This document shows, piece by piece, positions 1 through 8,072 of a DNA stretch of 14,996 nucleotides (positions are counted from its first letter, which is position 1; the number at the start of each line of letters is the position of its first letter). Under the pieces are notes generated by a model. The model did not search any database. It was not told where the DNA came from and was given only the letters and a program-made list of their open reading frames with translations. The DNA comes from Actinomycetes bacterium (GTDB lineage: Bacteria; Actinomycetota; Actinomycetes; Actinomycetales; Cellulomonadaceae): positions 1-14,996 of the forward strand of contig JAEYNO010000230.1 in NCBI GenBank assembly GCA_023412515.1, written 5' to 3'. A program made the translations under genes and the position numbers.

Positions 1-848
1 CGCCCACCCCGCCCCCGGGCGGCGCCTACCCCCCGCCCCCGGGCTACGGCACGCCGCCGCCCCCGGGGTACGGCACCACGCCGCCGGCGTCGCCGTACGG
101 CCAGCCTGCGGGTCAGCCCTACGGCCAGCAGCCCTACGGCCAGCCATACGCGCCGGCGCCGGGGCAGGTGGACATCGGCAACGGCTTCTCGTGGGCGTTC
201 TCCAAGTTCGGCCAGAACTGGGTGACGTTCCTGGTCGGGACGCTGCTGTGGGGCATCGGCATCAGCGTCGTCACCTCGCTCGTGTCGGGCATCTTCGGCG
301 GCTTCGGCTCGCTGATCGGCCGCGACGGCAGCGGCGTCGGCGCCGGCTTCGCGCTGGCCTCGGCCGGCATCGCGGGTGCGGTCATCACGGCCGTGACGAT
401 CCTGCTGGGGTCGCTGTTCAGCGCGGCCGTCATCGGCACCGCGCTCAAGGTCACCGCCGGGCGGCCGGTGTCGCTGGCCGACATGTTCGACTTCTCGCAC
501 GTGGCCCAGGTGTTCGTGCTGGGTCTGCTGCTGGCGGTCGCCAACGGGGTCCTCACGTTCATCCCGTTCTTCGGCGCGCTCGCGCAGATCGCCATCACGT
601 ACTTCGTGTTCTTCGGGTACCACCTGATCGTCGACCGCAACCTCGGGGCGATCGACGCGATCCGCGAGTCGGTGCAGCTGCAGACCCGCAACGTCGGGTC
701 CTCGGTGCTCGTGGTGCTCGTCGCCATCGCGATCGTCGTGGTGGGCTTCATCGCCTGCTTCGTCGGCGTGCTGGTCGCCGGCCCGGTCGCCGCGCTGTTC
801 TCGGCGTACGCGTACCGCCGCGTGACGAACGGCCAGATCGCGGCCTGA
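1..848 (+). CDS. Pro/Gly/Tyr-rich multi-pass membrane protein, 5' end missing
   Basis: The reading frame is open to the left edge (first complete codon at base 3), so the true start lies outside the window. The visible 281 residues divide into two parts. Residues 1-55 are a proline, glycine and tyrosine-rich tail with PPPPGYGT and PYGQ repeats. From residue 56 (VDIGNGFSWAF) there is a hydrophobic domain with five or six likely membrane helices near residues 73-98, 119-147, 168-188, 190-207 and 233-270, ending in a short basic tail (AYRRVTNGQIAA). Actinobacteria often carry such proteins, with a disordered cytoplasmic Pro-rich N-terminus and a membrane domain resembling DUF4013 or glycerophosphodiesterase-membrane families. 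The family link is inference and no catalytic motif is visible. A GTG at 168 is in frame, but the Pro-rich coding sequence runs on upstream, so it is unlikely to be the start. Function unknown. Confidence 0.8.
   Translation, partial: PTPPPGGAYPPPPGYGTPPPPGYGTTPPASPYGQPAGQPYGQQPYGQPYAPAPGQVDIGNGFSWAFSKFGQNWVTFLVGTLLWGIGISVVTSLVSGIFGGFGSLIGRDGSGVGAGFALASAGIAGAVITAVTILLGSLFSAAVIGTALKVTAGRPVSLADMFDFSHVAQVFVLGLLLAVANGVLTFIPFFGALAQIAITYFVFFGYHLIVDRNLGAIDAIRESVQLQTRNVGSSVLVVLVAIAIVVVGFIACFVGVLVAGPVAALFSAYAYRRVTNGQIAA
3..167 (+). repeat. Pro/Gly/Tyr/Gln-rich low-complexity coding repeat
   Basis: This stretch encodes two PPPPGYGT units and three PYGQ units (PYGQ, PYGQQ, PYGQ) followed by PYAPAPGQ. 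The DNA mirrors this, with recurring tacggccag words. It is probably a disordered cytoplasmic segment of the membrane protein, and copy number could vary between strains. Confidence 0.75.
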
Positions 849-864
849 CGGCGTCGCTGCACGG

Positions 865-900
865 GACGAGGCCCGCCCGGGATCCCGGGCGGGCCTCGTC
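865..900. terminator. Perfect 36-bp palindrome, probable bidirectional terminator
   Basis: The 18-base half GACGAGGCCCGCCCGGGA is followed at once by its exact reverse complement, with no mismatch and no spacer. It lies 16 bp after the membrane-protein stop and 13 bp before the DUF3097 stop, so it sits between two converging genes and could terminate both. There is no U-run on either side, as is usual for high-GC actinobacterial hairpins. In RNA a few central bases must form the loop. Confidence 0.75.
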
Positions 901-913
901 GTACCTCGTCGTG

Positions 914-1783
914 TCAGGCGGTGACGAAGTCGATGAGCTCCTCGACGCGTCCCAGCAGGCTCGGCTCGAGGTCCGCGTACGAGCGCACCGAGCGCAGGAT
1001 GCGCTGCCACGCGCGCGCGACGTCCGCCTGCTCGGCGGCCGGCCACCCCAGCTCGCGCAGGATGCCGCGCTTCCACTCGGTGCCGCGCTCGATCGTGGGC
1101 CACGACGTGAGTCCGAGCCGCTCGGGGCGCACGGCCTGCCACACGTCGACGTAGGGGTGCCCCAGCACCAGCACGCTGCCCGCGGGCACGCCGCGGACGG
1201 CATCGGCCGCGATCCGGCTCTCCTTCGACCCCGGCACGAGGTGGTCCACCAGCACGCCGACGCGCCGGTCGACGCTCGGCCGGAACTCGCGCAGCGCGTC
1301 CGCGAGGTGGTCCACACCGTCGAGCAGCTCGACGACGACGCCCTCGACGCGCAGGTCGTCGCCCCAGACCTTCTCGACGAGCTCGGCGTCGTGCTTGCCC
1401 TCGACCCAGATGCGCGAGCCCCGCGCGACGCGGGCCGGTGCGTCGGGCACGGCCACCGACCCGGACGCGGTGCGGGTCGGTCGCGCGGGTGCGCGCGACG
1501 TCACGGGCGCGGTGAGCACGACGGGCTCGCCGTCGACCCAGAACCCCGGGCCGAGGCGGAACGTGCGCGTGCGGCCCCGCCGGTCCTCGAGCACGACGAC
1601 GTGCTGGCCGCCCGACTTCTCGACCCGCACGACCGCACCGACCCACCCGGTCTCGACGTCTTCCACGACGAGGCCGTGGTCGGCCGGCTGGTCGCGCGCC
1701 GTCCGCGGCGGACGGTGGTGCGCGGTACGGGGGGCGGAGCTGTCCGACGACAGCACGTCGGAGCCGTAGCGGTCGTGGGTCAC
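914..1783 (-). CDS. DUF3097 family protein, possibly with a Toprim-like domain
   Basis: This 289-residue protein matches the actinobacterial DUF3097 family in its start (THDRYGSDVLS), its central block GLVVEDVETGWVGAVVRVEK (residues 37-56) and its C-terminal half. The GTG start at 1783 was chosen because the conserved N-terminus begins there, although the frame stays open to 1933. No Shine-Dalgarno is visible, but TAGAGT lies 7 bases upstream of the GTG, which fits a leaderless mRNA. Residues 126-131 (WVEGKH) plus D132, and residues 177-186 (VLVDHLVPGS), resemble the E-G-K-x-D and D-x-D-x-P-G motifs of Toprim enzymes such as RNase M5, except that the second acidic residue of DxD is Leu. The Toprim link is inference and the family function is not established as far as I know. 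It is transcribed divergently from hrcA. Confidence 0.85.
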   Translation of the reverse strand: MTHDRYGSDVLSSDSSAPRTAHHRPPRTARDQPADHGLVVEDVETGWVGAVVRVEKSGGQHVVVLEDRRGRTRTFRLGPGFWVDGEPVVLTAPVTSRAPARPTRTASGSVAVPDAPARVARGSRIWVEGKHDAELVEKVWGDDLRVEGVVVELLDGVDHLADALREFRPSVDRRVGVLVDHLVPGSKESRIAADAVRGVPAGSVLVLGHPYVDVWQAVRPERLGLTSWPTIERGTEWKRGILRELGWPAAEQADVARAWQRILRSVRSYADLEPSLLGRVEELIDFVTA

Positions 1784-1790
1784 GCGGGAG

Positions 1791-1796
1791 ACTCTA
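1791..1796 (-). promoter_or_regulatory. -10 box of a leaderless DUF3097 promoter
   Basis: On the minus strand TAGAGT fits the actinobacterial TANNNT -10 pattern. It ends 7 bases before the GTG start, so transcription should begin at or next to the start codon. The -35 region is not recognisable. No Shine-Dalgarno precedes the GTG, which agrees with leaderless translation. Confidence 0.5.
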
Positions 1797-1861
1797 GGAG
1801 GTCCGTGGGGGACGTGACCGGCGACGCGCTGCCACGCCGTGGCCCCGCCGGGCCGACCGCG

Positions 1862-1867
1862 TAGAAT
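1862..1867 (+). promoter_or_regulatory. -10 box of the hrcA promoter
   Basis: TAGAAT is a good match to the sigma-70-type -10 element. Its last base is the first base of the CIRCE element, so the start site (about 1874) falls inside the operator and bound HrcA would block RNA polymerase. No convincing -35 hexamer is seen. The matching position (about 1839-1844) overlaps a small palindrome, GCCACG-C-CGTGGC (1831-1843). Confidence 0.55.
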
Positions 1868-1893
1868 TGGCACTCGGTCCGGGCGAGTGCTAC
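1867..1893 (+). promoter_or_regulatory. CIRCE operator (HrcA binding site)
   Basis: The left half TTGGCACTC, a 9-base spacer and the right half GAGTGCTAC reproduce the CIRCE consensus (TTAGCACTC, N9, GAGTGCTAA) with one mismatch per half. It lies 59 bp upstream of the hrcA start and overlaps the probable transcription start. HrcA is known to bind CIRCE and repress heat-shock genes, so this predicts autoregulation of hrcA, and of dnaJ2 if they are co-transcribed. Confidence 0.88.
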
Positions 1894-1904
1894 GCCCCGG
1901 ACCG
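1875..1904 (+). repeat. Inverted repeat interlocked with CIRCE in the hrcA leader
   Basis: CGGTCCGGG (1875-1883) and CCCGGACCG (1896-1904) are perfect reverse complements around a 12-base loop. The left arm lies almost entirely in the CIRCE spacer and the loop contains the whole right CIRCE half-site. If transcription starts near 1874, the nascent hrcA mRNA would begin with this hairpin. Confidence 0.6.
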
Positions 1905-1940
1905 CGGGGTGCGCCCCGGACGGGCGGGCGCACGGGCGAC

Positions 1941-1948
1941 GGAGGAGG
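1941..1948 (+). promoter_or_regulatory. Ribosome binding site that fixes the hrcA start
   Basis: GGAGGAGG ends 4 bases before ATG 1953; its first GGAGG is at the ideal spacing of 7. It favours 1953 over the in-frame ATG at 1839, which lies upstream of the promoter and CIRCE. Confidence 0.7.
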
Positions 1949-1952
1949 CGAG

Positions 1953-2975
1953 ATGAGCGAGGACCGTCGGCTGGACGTGCTGCGCGCGATCGTCGAGGAC
2001 TACGTCGCGACGCGCGAGCCGGTCGGGTCTCGCGCGCTCACGGAGCGGCACGCGCTCGGCGTGTCGCCGGCCACGATCCGCAACGACATGGCCGCGCTCG
2101 AGGACGCCGGACTCATCGTCCAGCCGCACACGTCCGCCGGTCGCGTGCCCACCGACCTCGGGTACCGCGTGTTCGTCGACCAGCTCTCGGGCGTCAAGCC
2201 GCTCTCGGCGGCCGAGAAGCGCGCGATCGGCCTGCTGCTCGAGGAGGCGGTCGACCTCGACGACGTCATCGACCGCGCGGTGCGGCTGCTCGCGCAGCTG
2301 ACCCACCAGGTCGCGGTCGTGCAGTACCCCTCGCTGCGGCGGTCGGCGCTGCGGCACGTCGAGCTCGTGCCCGTCGGCGCCCGGCACCTGCTCGTCGTCA
2401 TCATCACGACCACCGGGCGCGTCGAGCAGCGCACGCTCGAGCTCGGCGAGGACCTCGACGAGTCCGTCGTCGCGCGGCTGCGCGTGCGGCTCAACGTCGC
2501 CGCCGCCGGCATGCGGCTGGCCGAGCTGGACGGCGCGCTGCAGGACCTCGCGGCGGAGTTCACGCCCGTGGGCGCCGACCTCGTGCGCGCCGTCGTCGCG
2601 GTGGTCTCCGAGACCCTGGCGCAGGAGAGCGAGGAGCGCGTGGTCGTCGCCGGCGCCTCGCACCTCGCGCGCAGCGCCGGCGCCGACTTCGCGCACACGC
2701 TCGGCCCGGTCCTCGAGGCGCTCGAGGAGCAGGTCGTGCTGCTGCGGCTGCTGTCGGAGATGGCCGAGGACGCCTCGGGCGTCGCGGTGCGCATCGGCCG
2801 CGAGACGCAGCACGAGGGCCTCGCCGAGACCAGCATCGTCACGAGCGGCTACGGCGGCGACGGGTCGTCGGTCGCCGTGCTCGGGTCGGTCGGCCCGCTG
2901 CGCATGGACTACCCCCAGACCATGGCGGCGGTGCGTGCCGTCGCCCGGTACCTGACCCGGATCCTCGCGGGCTGA
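1953..2975 (+). CDS. hrcA: Heat-inducible transcription repressor HrcA
   Basis: HrcA is the cytoplasmic dimeric repressor of class I heat-shock genes and binds CIRCE. The 340-residue product has the usual length. The N-terminal winged helix-turn-helix is clear: DVLRAIVEDYVATREPVGSR (residues 8-27), the recognition region SPATIRNDMAALEDAGL (38-54) and the wing region with SAGRVPTDLGYRVFVD (61-76). The rest is the GAF-like dimerisation domain. ATG 1953 has a strong GGAGGAGG site, and the CIRCE operator lies just upstream, which supports both the assignment and autoregulation. dnaJ2 follows 81 bp downstream in the same direction, the standard actinobacterial hrcA-dnaJ2 pair. HrcA folding normally depends on GroEL, which is not in this window. 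Confidence 0.96.
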   Translation: MSEDRRLDVLRAIVEDYVATREPVGSRALTERHALGVSPATIRNDMAALEDAGLIVQPHTSAGRVPTDLGYRVFVDQLSGVKPLSAAEKRAIGLLLEEAVDLDDVIDRAVRLLAQLTHQVAVVQYPSLRRSALRHVELVPVGARHLLVVIITTTGRVEQRTLELGEDLDESVVARLRVRLNVAAAGMRLAELDGALQDLAAEFTPVGADLVRAVVAVVSETLAQESEERVVVAGASHLARSAGADFAHTLGPVLEALEEQVVLLRLLSEMAEDASGVAVRIGRETQHEGLAETSIVTSGYGGDGSSVAVLGSVGPLRMDYPQTMAAVRAVARYLTRILAG

Positions 2976-2997
2976 CGGCGCGCCGCGCACGCGCCGT
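2975..2997 (+). terminator. Stem-loop directly after the hrcA stop
   Basis: ACGGCGCG (2975-2982) and CGCGCCGT (2990-2997) form a perfect 8-bp stem with a 7-base loop, beginning at the last base of the hrcA stop codon. There is no U-run. It could be a partial terminator, an attenuator or a processing/stability element that sets dnaJ2 expression relative to hrcA. I cannot tell which from sequence. Confidence 0.4.
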
Positions 2998-3056
2998 CCG
3001 GCGCCCGCGCAGGCCCGTCCACGCCACGCACGAGCAGGAAGCGAGCACCACGCCAC

Positions 3057-4181
3057 GTGACCGACTACTACGAGATCCTGGGCGTCGCGCGCGACGCGAC
3101 GCCCGAGCAGATCAAGAAGGCGTACCGCAAGCTCGCACGCGAGCTGCACCCCGACGTCGCGGGGACGGACGCCGCGACCGAGGAGCGGTTCAAGGACGTG
3201 TCGCGCGCGTACGACGTGCTCGGCAACCCCGACAAGCGCCGTGCGTACGACATGGGCGCCGACCCGTCGTCGCCCGGCGGCGGCATGGGCGGCGGCTTCG
3301 GGTTCCAAGACATCTTCGAGACGTTCTTCGGCGCCGCCGGCGGCGGGGCGCAGCGCGGGCCCGCACCGCGCGCGCGGCGCGGCCAGGACGCGCTCGTGCG
3401 CCTCGACCTCGACCTCGCCGAGGCCGCGTTCGGCGTGCACCGCGAGATCCAGGTGGACACCGCGGTGCTGTGCCCGACGTGCGGCGGCACGTGCTGCCGC
3501 CCGGGCACCTCGCCCCGCACGTGCGACGTGTGCGGCGGGCGCGGCTCGGTGCAGCGCGTCGCGCAGTCGTTCCTCGGCCGGGTCATGACGACGCAGCCGT
3601 GCGCGGCGTGCCACGGCTTCGGCACGGTCATCCCCGAGCCGTGCACCGAGTGCGCGGGCGAGGGGCGCGTGCGCTCGCGCCGCACGCTGTCGGTCGACGT
3701 GCCCGCGGGCGTCGACACCGGCACGCGCATCAAGCTCACCGGCCAGGGCGAGGTCGGCCCCGCGGGCGGCCCCGCGGGCGACGTCTACCTCGAGGTGCGC
3801 GAGCGCAAGCACGACACGTTCGTGCGCCAGGGCGACGACCTGCACGCGACGCTGCAGGTCCCCATGACCGCTGCCGCGCTCGGCACGGTGCTCACGATGC
3901 AGACGCTCGACGGCGAGCGCGAGGTCGACCTGCGCCCCGGCACGCAGCCCGGGCAGGTCGTCACGCTCAAGGGGCTCGGCGTCGGCCACCTGCACGTCGG
4001 CGGGCGCGGCGACCTGCACGTGCACGTCGAGGTCCAGGTGCCCACGCCCGCCGACGACGAGCAGGCTGAGCTGCTGCGGCGGCTCGCCGCGTTGCGCGGC
4101 GAGGAGCGCCCCGAGGCGCGGCTCGCGGCCGCCCACCCGGGCGTCTTCTCCAAGCTCCGCGACAAGCTCGCCGGCCGGTGA
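3057..4181 (+). CDS. dnaJ: Type I Hsp40 co-chaperone DnaJ (DnaJ2 type)
   Basis: DnaJ stimulates DnaK ATPase and delivers unfolded proteins. The 374-residue product begins at GTG with the canonical TDYYEILGV and has all type I domains: a J-domain with HPD at 31-33 (residues 1 to about 70), a Gly/Phe region (about 74-100), a zinc-binding domain with four CxxC pairs (CPTC 139-142, CDVC 156-159, CAAC 182-185, CTEC 196-199) and the C-terminal substrate-binding and dimerisation region. The first repeat reads CPTCGGTCC instead of CxxCxGxG, adding an extra Cys pair; from memory this is a Micrococcales variant. AGGAAG (3036-3041) is the only Shine-Dalgarno candidate and sits rather far upstream (15 bases). 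Position after hrcA marks it as the dnaJ2 paralogue rather than the dnaK-operon dnaJ. Its stop overlaps the rsmE start by 4 bases (GTGA). Confidence 0.95.
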   Translation: MTDYYEILGVARDATPEQIKKAYRKLARELHPDVAGTDAATEERFKDVSRAYDVLGNPDKRRAYDMGADPSSPGGGMGGGFGFQDIFETFFGAAGGGAQRGPAPRARRGQDALVRLDLDLAEAAFGVHREIQVDTAVLCPTCGGTCCRPGTSPRTCDVCGGRGSVQRVAQSFLGRVMTTQPCAACHGFGTVIPEPCTECAGEGRVRSRRTLSVDVPAGVDTGTRIKLTGQGEVGPAGGPAGDVYLEVRERKHDTFVRQGDDLHATLQVPMTAAALGTVLTMQTLDGEREVDLRPGTQPGQVVTLKGLGVGHLHVGGRGDLHVHVEVQVPTPADDEQAELLRRLAALRGEERPEARLAAAHPGVFSKLRDKLAGR

Positions 4182-4936
4182 GCGCACCGGTCTTCCTCGT
4201 CGACGCGGGACGGCTCGACGACGTCGTCGCGGGCGGGGAGTTCCTGCTCGACGGCACCGAGGGGCGGCACGCGGGCGTCGTGCAGCGCCGCGGTCCGGGT
4301 GAGCGCGTCGACGTCGTCGACGGTGCGGGCGTCCGGCTGCTCGGGCGCGTGCGCGCCGCGGGTCCGCAGGGCGTGCGGATCGACGTCGACGACGTCGTGC
4401 GCGAGCCCGCGCCGTCGCCGCGGCTCGTGCTCGTGCAGGCCCTCGCCAAGGGCGACCGTGACGAGATGGCGATCGAGGCGGCGACCGAGGTCGGCGTCGA
4501 CGTCGTCGTGCCGTGGCAGGCCGAGCGGTCCGTCGTCATCTGGCGCGGCGACCGTGCGCAGAAGAGCCGCGCGCGGTGGATCGGGACCGTGCGCGCGGCC
4601 ACCAAGCAGTCGCGCCGCGCGTGCGTGCCGCTCGTCGAGCAGGCGCTCGACGGCAAGGGGCTCGTCGCGCACGTCGCCGACGTCGTGGCCGCGGGCGGGT
4701 TCGTCGTCGTGCTCCACGAGAGCGCGACGCGGCCGCTGCACGAGGTCGCGCCGCCCACGTCCGGGGACCTGCTGGTCGTGGTGGGCCCCGAGGGCGGCAT
4801 CAGCGACCGCGAGCTCGACGCGCTCACCGGGGCCGGCGCGCTGACGTGCCGGCTCGGGCCGCACGTGCTGCGCACGTCGACGGCGGGGCCGGTCGCGCTC
4901 GCGATGCTCGCCGACCGGCTGGGCCGCTGGGGCTGA
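4178..4936 (+). CDS. rsmE: 16S rRNA (uracil(1498)-N(3))-methyltransferase RsmE
   Basis: RsmE is a SPOUT-class, SAM-dependent enzyme that makes m3U1498 in 16S rRNA of the 30S subunit. The 252-residue product has normal length. It shows the N-terminal PUA-like region (HAGVVQRRGPGE near 31-42), the central block KGDRDEMAIEAATEVGV (91-107) and KQSRR (143-147). The SPOUT knot motifs are VVGPEGGISDRELD (201-214) and LGPHVLRTSTAGPVAL (226-241), where the family usually has LG-x-x-ILR-x-ETA; Ser replaces the common Glu here. The GTG start overlaps the dnaJ2 TGA as GTGA, implying translational coupling. The gene ends before a repeat-rich convergent intergenic region. Confidence 0.95.
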   Translation: MSAPVFLVDAGRLDDVVAGGEFLLDGTEGRHAGVVQRRGPGERVDVVDGAGVRLLGRVRAAGPQGVRIDVDDVVREPAPSPRLVLVQALAKGDRDEMAIEAATEVGVDVVVPWQAERSVVIWRGDRAQKSRARWIGTVRAATKQSRRACVPLVEQALDGKGLVAHVADVVAAGGFVVVLHESATRPLHEVAPPTSGDLLVVVGPEGGISDRELDALTGAGALTCRLGPHVLRTSTAGPVALAMLADRLGRWG

Positions 4937-4960
4937 GGCCCGCCGCGGCGCGGCACGCCG

Positions 4961-5129
4961 TCGAGTTGCACTCTCGCGGTGGTCGCGGGGGCGGGCTGGA
5001 TCGCTCTCTCGCGGTGAGTGGTGGGACTGGATCGCACTCTCGCGATGGTTGCGGGGTGGGCTGGATCGCACTCTCGCGATGGTTGCGGGGTGGGCTGGAT
5101 CGCGCTCTCGCGGTGAGAGGGCGATCCAG
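4961..5129. repeat. Tandem array of about five ~34-bp repeats
   Basis: The word CTCTCGCG occurs at 4971, 5006, 5037, 5071 and 5105, i.e. at intervals of 35, 31, 34 and 34 bp. Copies at 5027-5060 and 5061-5094 are identical; each begins CTGGATCGCACTCTCGCG and ends GCGGGGTGGG. The 4961-4995 copy is diverged at its left end, and the 4996-5026 copy is shortened with a different right end. The last copy (5095 onward) becomes a hairpin. No unique spacers separate the copies, so this is not CRISPR. The array fills most of the 206 bp between rsmE and ppdK; I see no gene there. Confidence 0.85.
5095..5129. terminator. Hairpin between convergent rsmE and ppdK, probable bidirectional terminator
   Basis: CTGGATCGCGCTCTC (5095-5109), loop GCGGT, and GAGAGGGCGATCCAG (5115-5129) pair at 14 of 15 positions. 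It lies 13 bp beyond the ppdK stop and about 160 bp beyond the rsmE stop, so it could end both transcripts. No U-run is present. Its 5' arm is the same sequence that starts each upstream repeat. Confidence 0.65.
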
Positions 5130-5142
5130 CGCGTCGCCCCGG

Positions 5143-7863
<2,721 letters not shown>

Positions 7864-7867
7864 GGTG

Positions 7868-7875
7868 CCTCCTCC
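7868..7875 (-). promoter_or_regulatory. Ribosome binding site of ppdK
   Basis: On the minus strand GGAGGAGG is followed by CACC and then GTG, giving a spacing of 4 to 7 depending on which GGAGG pairs. This fixes the start at 7863 although the frame is open upstream to 8040. Confidence 0.8.
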
Positions 7876-7884
7876 GGGTCGCAC

Positions 7885-7908
7885 CCGTCGGGCTCCGTTG
7901 CCCGACGG
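7885..7908 (-). promoter_or_regulatory. Stem-loop in the ppdK 5' leader
   Basis: CCGTCGGGC (7885-7893) and GCCCGACGG (7900-7908) form a perfect 9-bp stem with a 6-base loop. It lies 9 bp upstream of the ppdK ribosome binding site, in what should be the mRNA leader. I do not recognise a known riboswitch. It could affect mRNA stability or translation, or be a protein-binding palindrome. The rest of the intergenic region up to about 8000 holds no clear minus-strand -10 box. Confidence 0.45.
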
Positions 7909-8002
7909 CCTCCTGCCAGTGTTCTCCTGCCCCGGCCCGGACGCCCGGGGACGAAGGGCCCACGACGGCGGGAACTCGCGGGCCCTCGCGGGGCGCGCGC
8001 CG

Positions 8003-8008
8003 TAGGAT
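8003..8008 (+). promoter_or_regulatory. -10 box upstream of the phoH operon
   Basis: TAGGAT fits the TANNNT pattern and is preceded by a very GC-rich stretch without a recognisable -35. It would start transcription near 8015, giving a leader of about 58 bases before the chosen phoH ATG. Being the only good -10 candidate here, it probably drives phoH-ybeY-corC-era. Confidence 0.5.
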
Positions 8009-8045
8009 GGAGGCGTGCCCGCAGCAGCCGGGCCGCCCACGAGAG

Positions 8046-8051
8046 AAGGAG
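8046..8051 (+). promoter_or_regulatory. Shine-Dalgarno-like AAGGAG ahead of phoH, oddly spaced
   Basis: AAGGAG is the only good Shine-Dalgarno match before phoH, but it lies 21 bases from ATG 8073. No ATG, GTG or TTG stands at normal distance in the phoH frame. Either the spacing is looped out, or initiation uses a weaker site or an unusual codon. Confidence 0.3.
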
Positions 8052-8072
8052 CGCACGGCAGCCGCCGAGCAC

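Noticed and set aside
191..1864. 557-codon plus-strand open frame across the membrane-protein end and DUF3097
   Set aside because: Arg/Gly/His-rich translation typical of an off-frame reading of GC-rich DNA; it crosses a terminator palindrome and opposes a recognisable DUF3097 gene.
4966..5074. CIRCE half-sites (GCACTC) inside the repeat array
   Set aside because: Only one orientation of GCACTC occurs (4968, 5034, 5068), never paired with GAGTGC at 9-base spacing, and the region is between gene ends.
4961..5129. CRISPR array
   Set aside because: The units are directly adjacent, of 31-35 bp, with no unique spacers and no cas genes nearby.
7971..8003. ECF-sigma-type promoter (GGAAC ... CGT) upstream of phoH
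   Set aside because: Spacing between GGAAC (7971-7975) and CGT (8001) is about 25 bases, too long for known ECF promoters.
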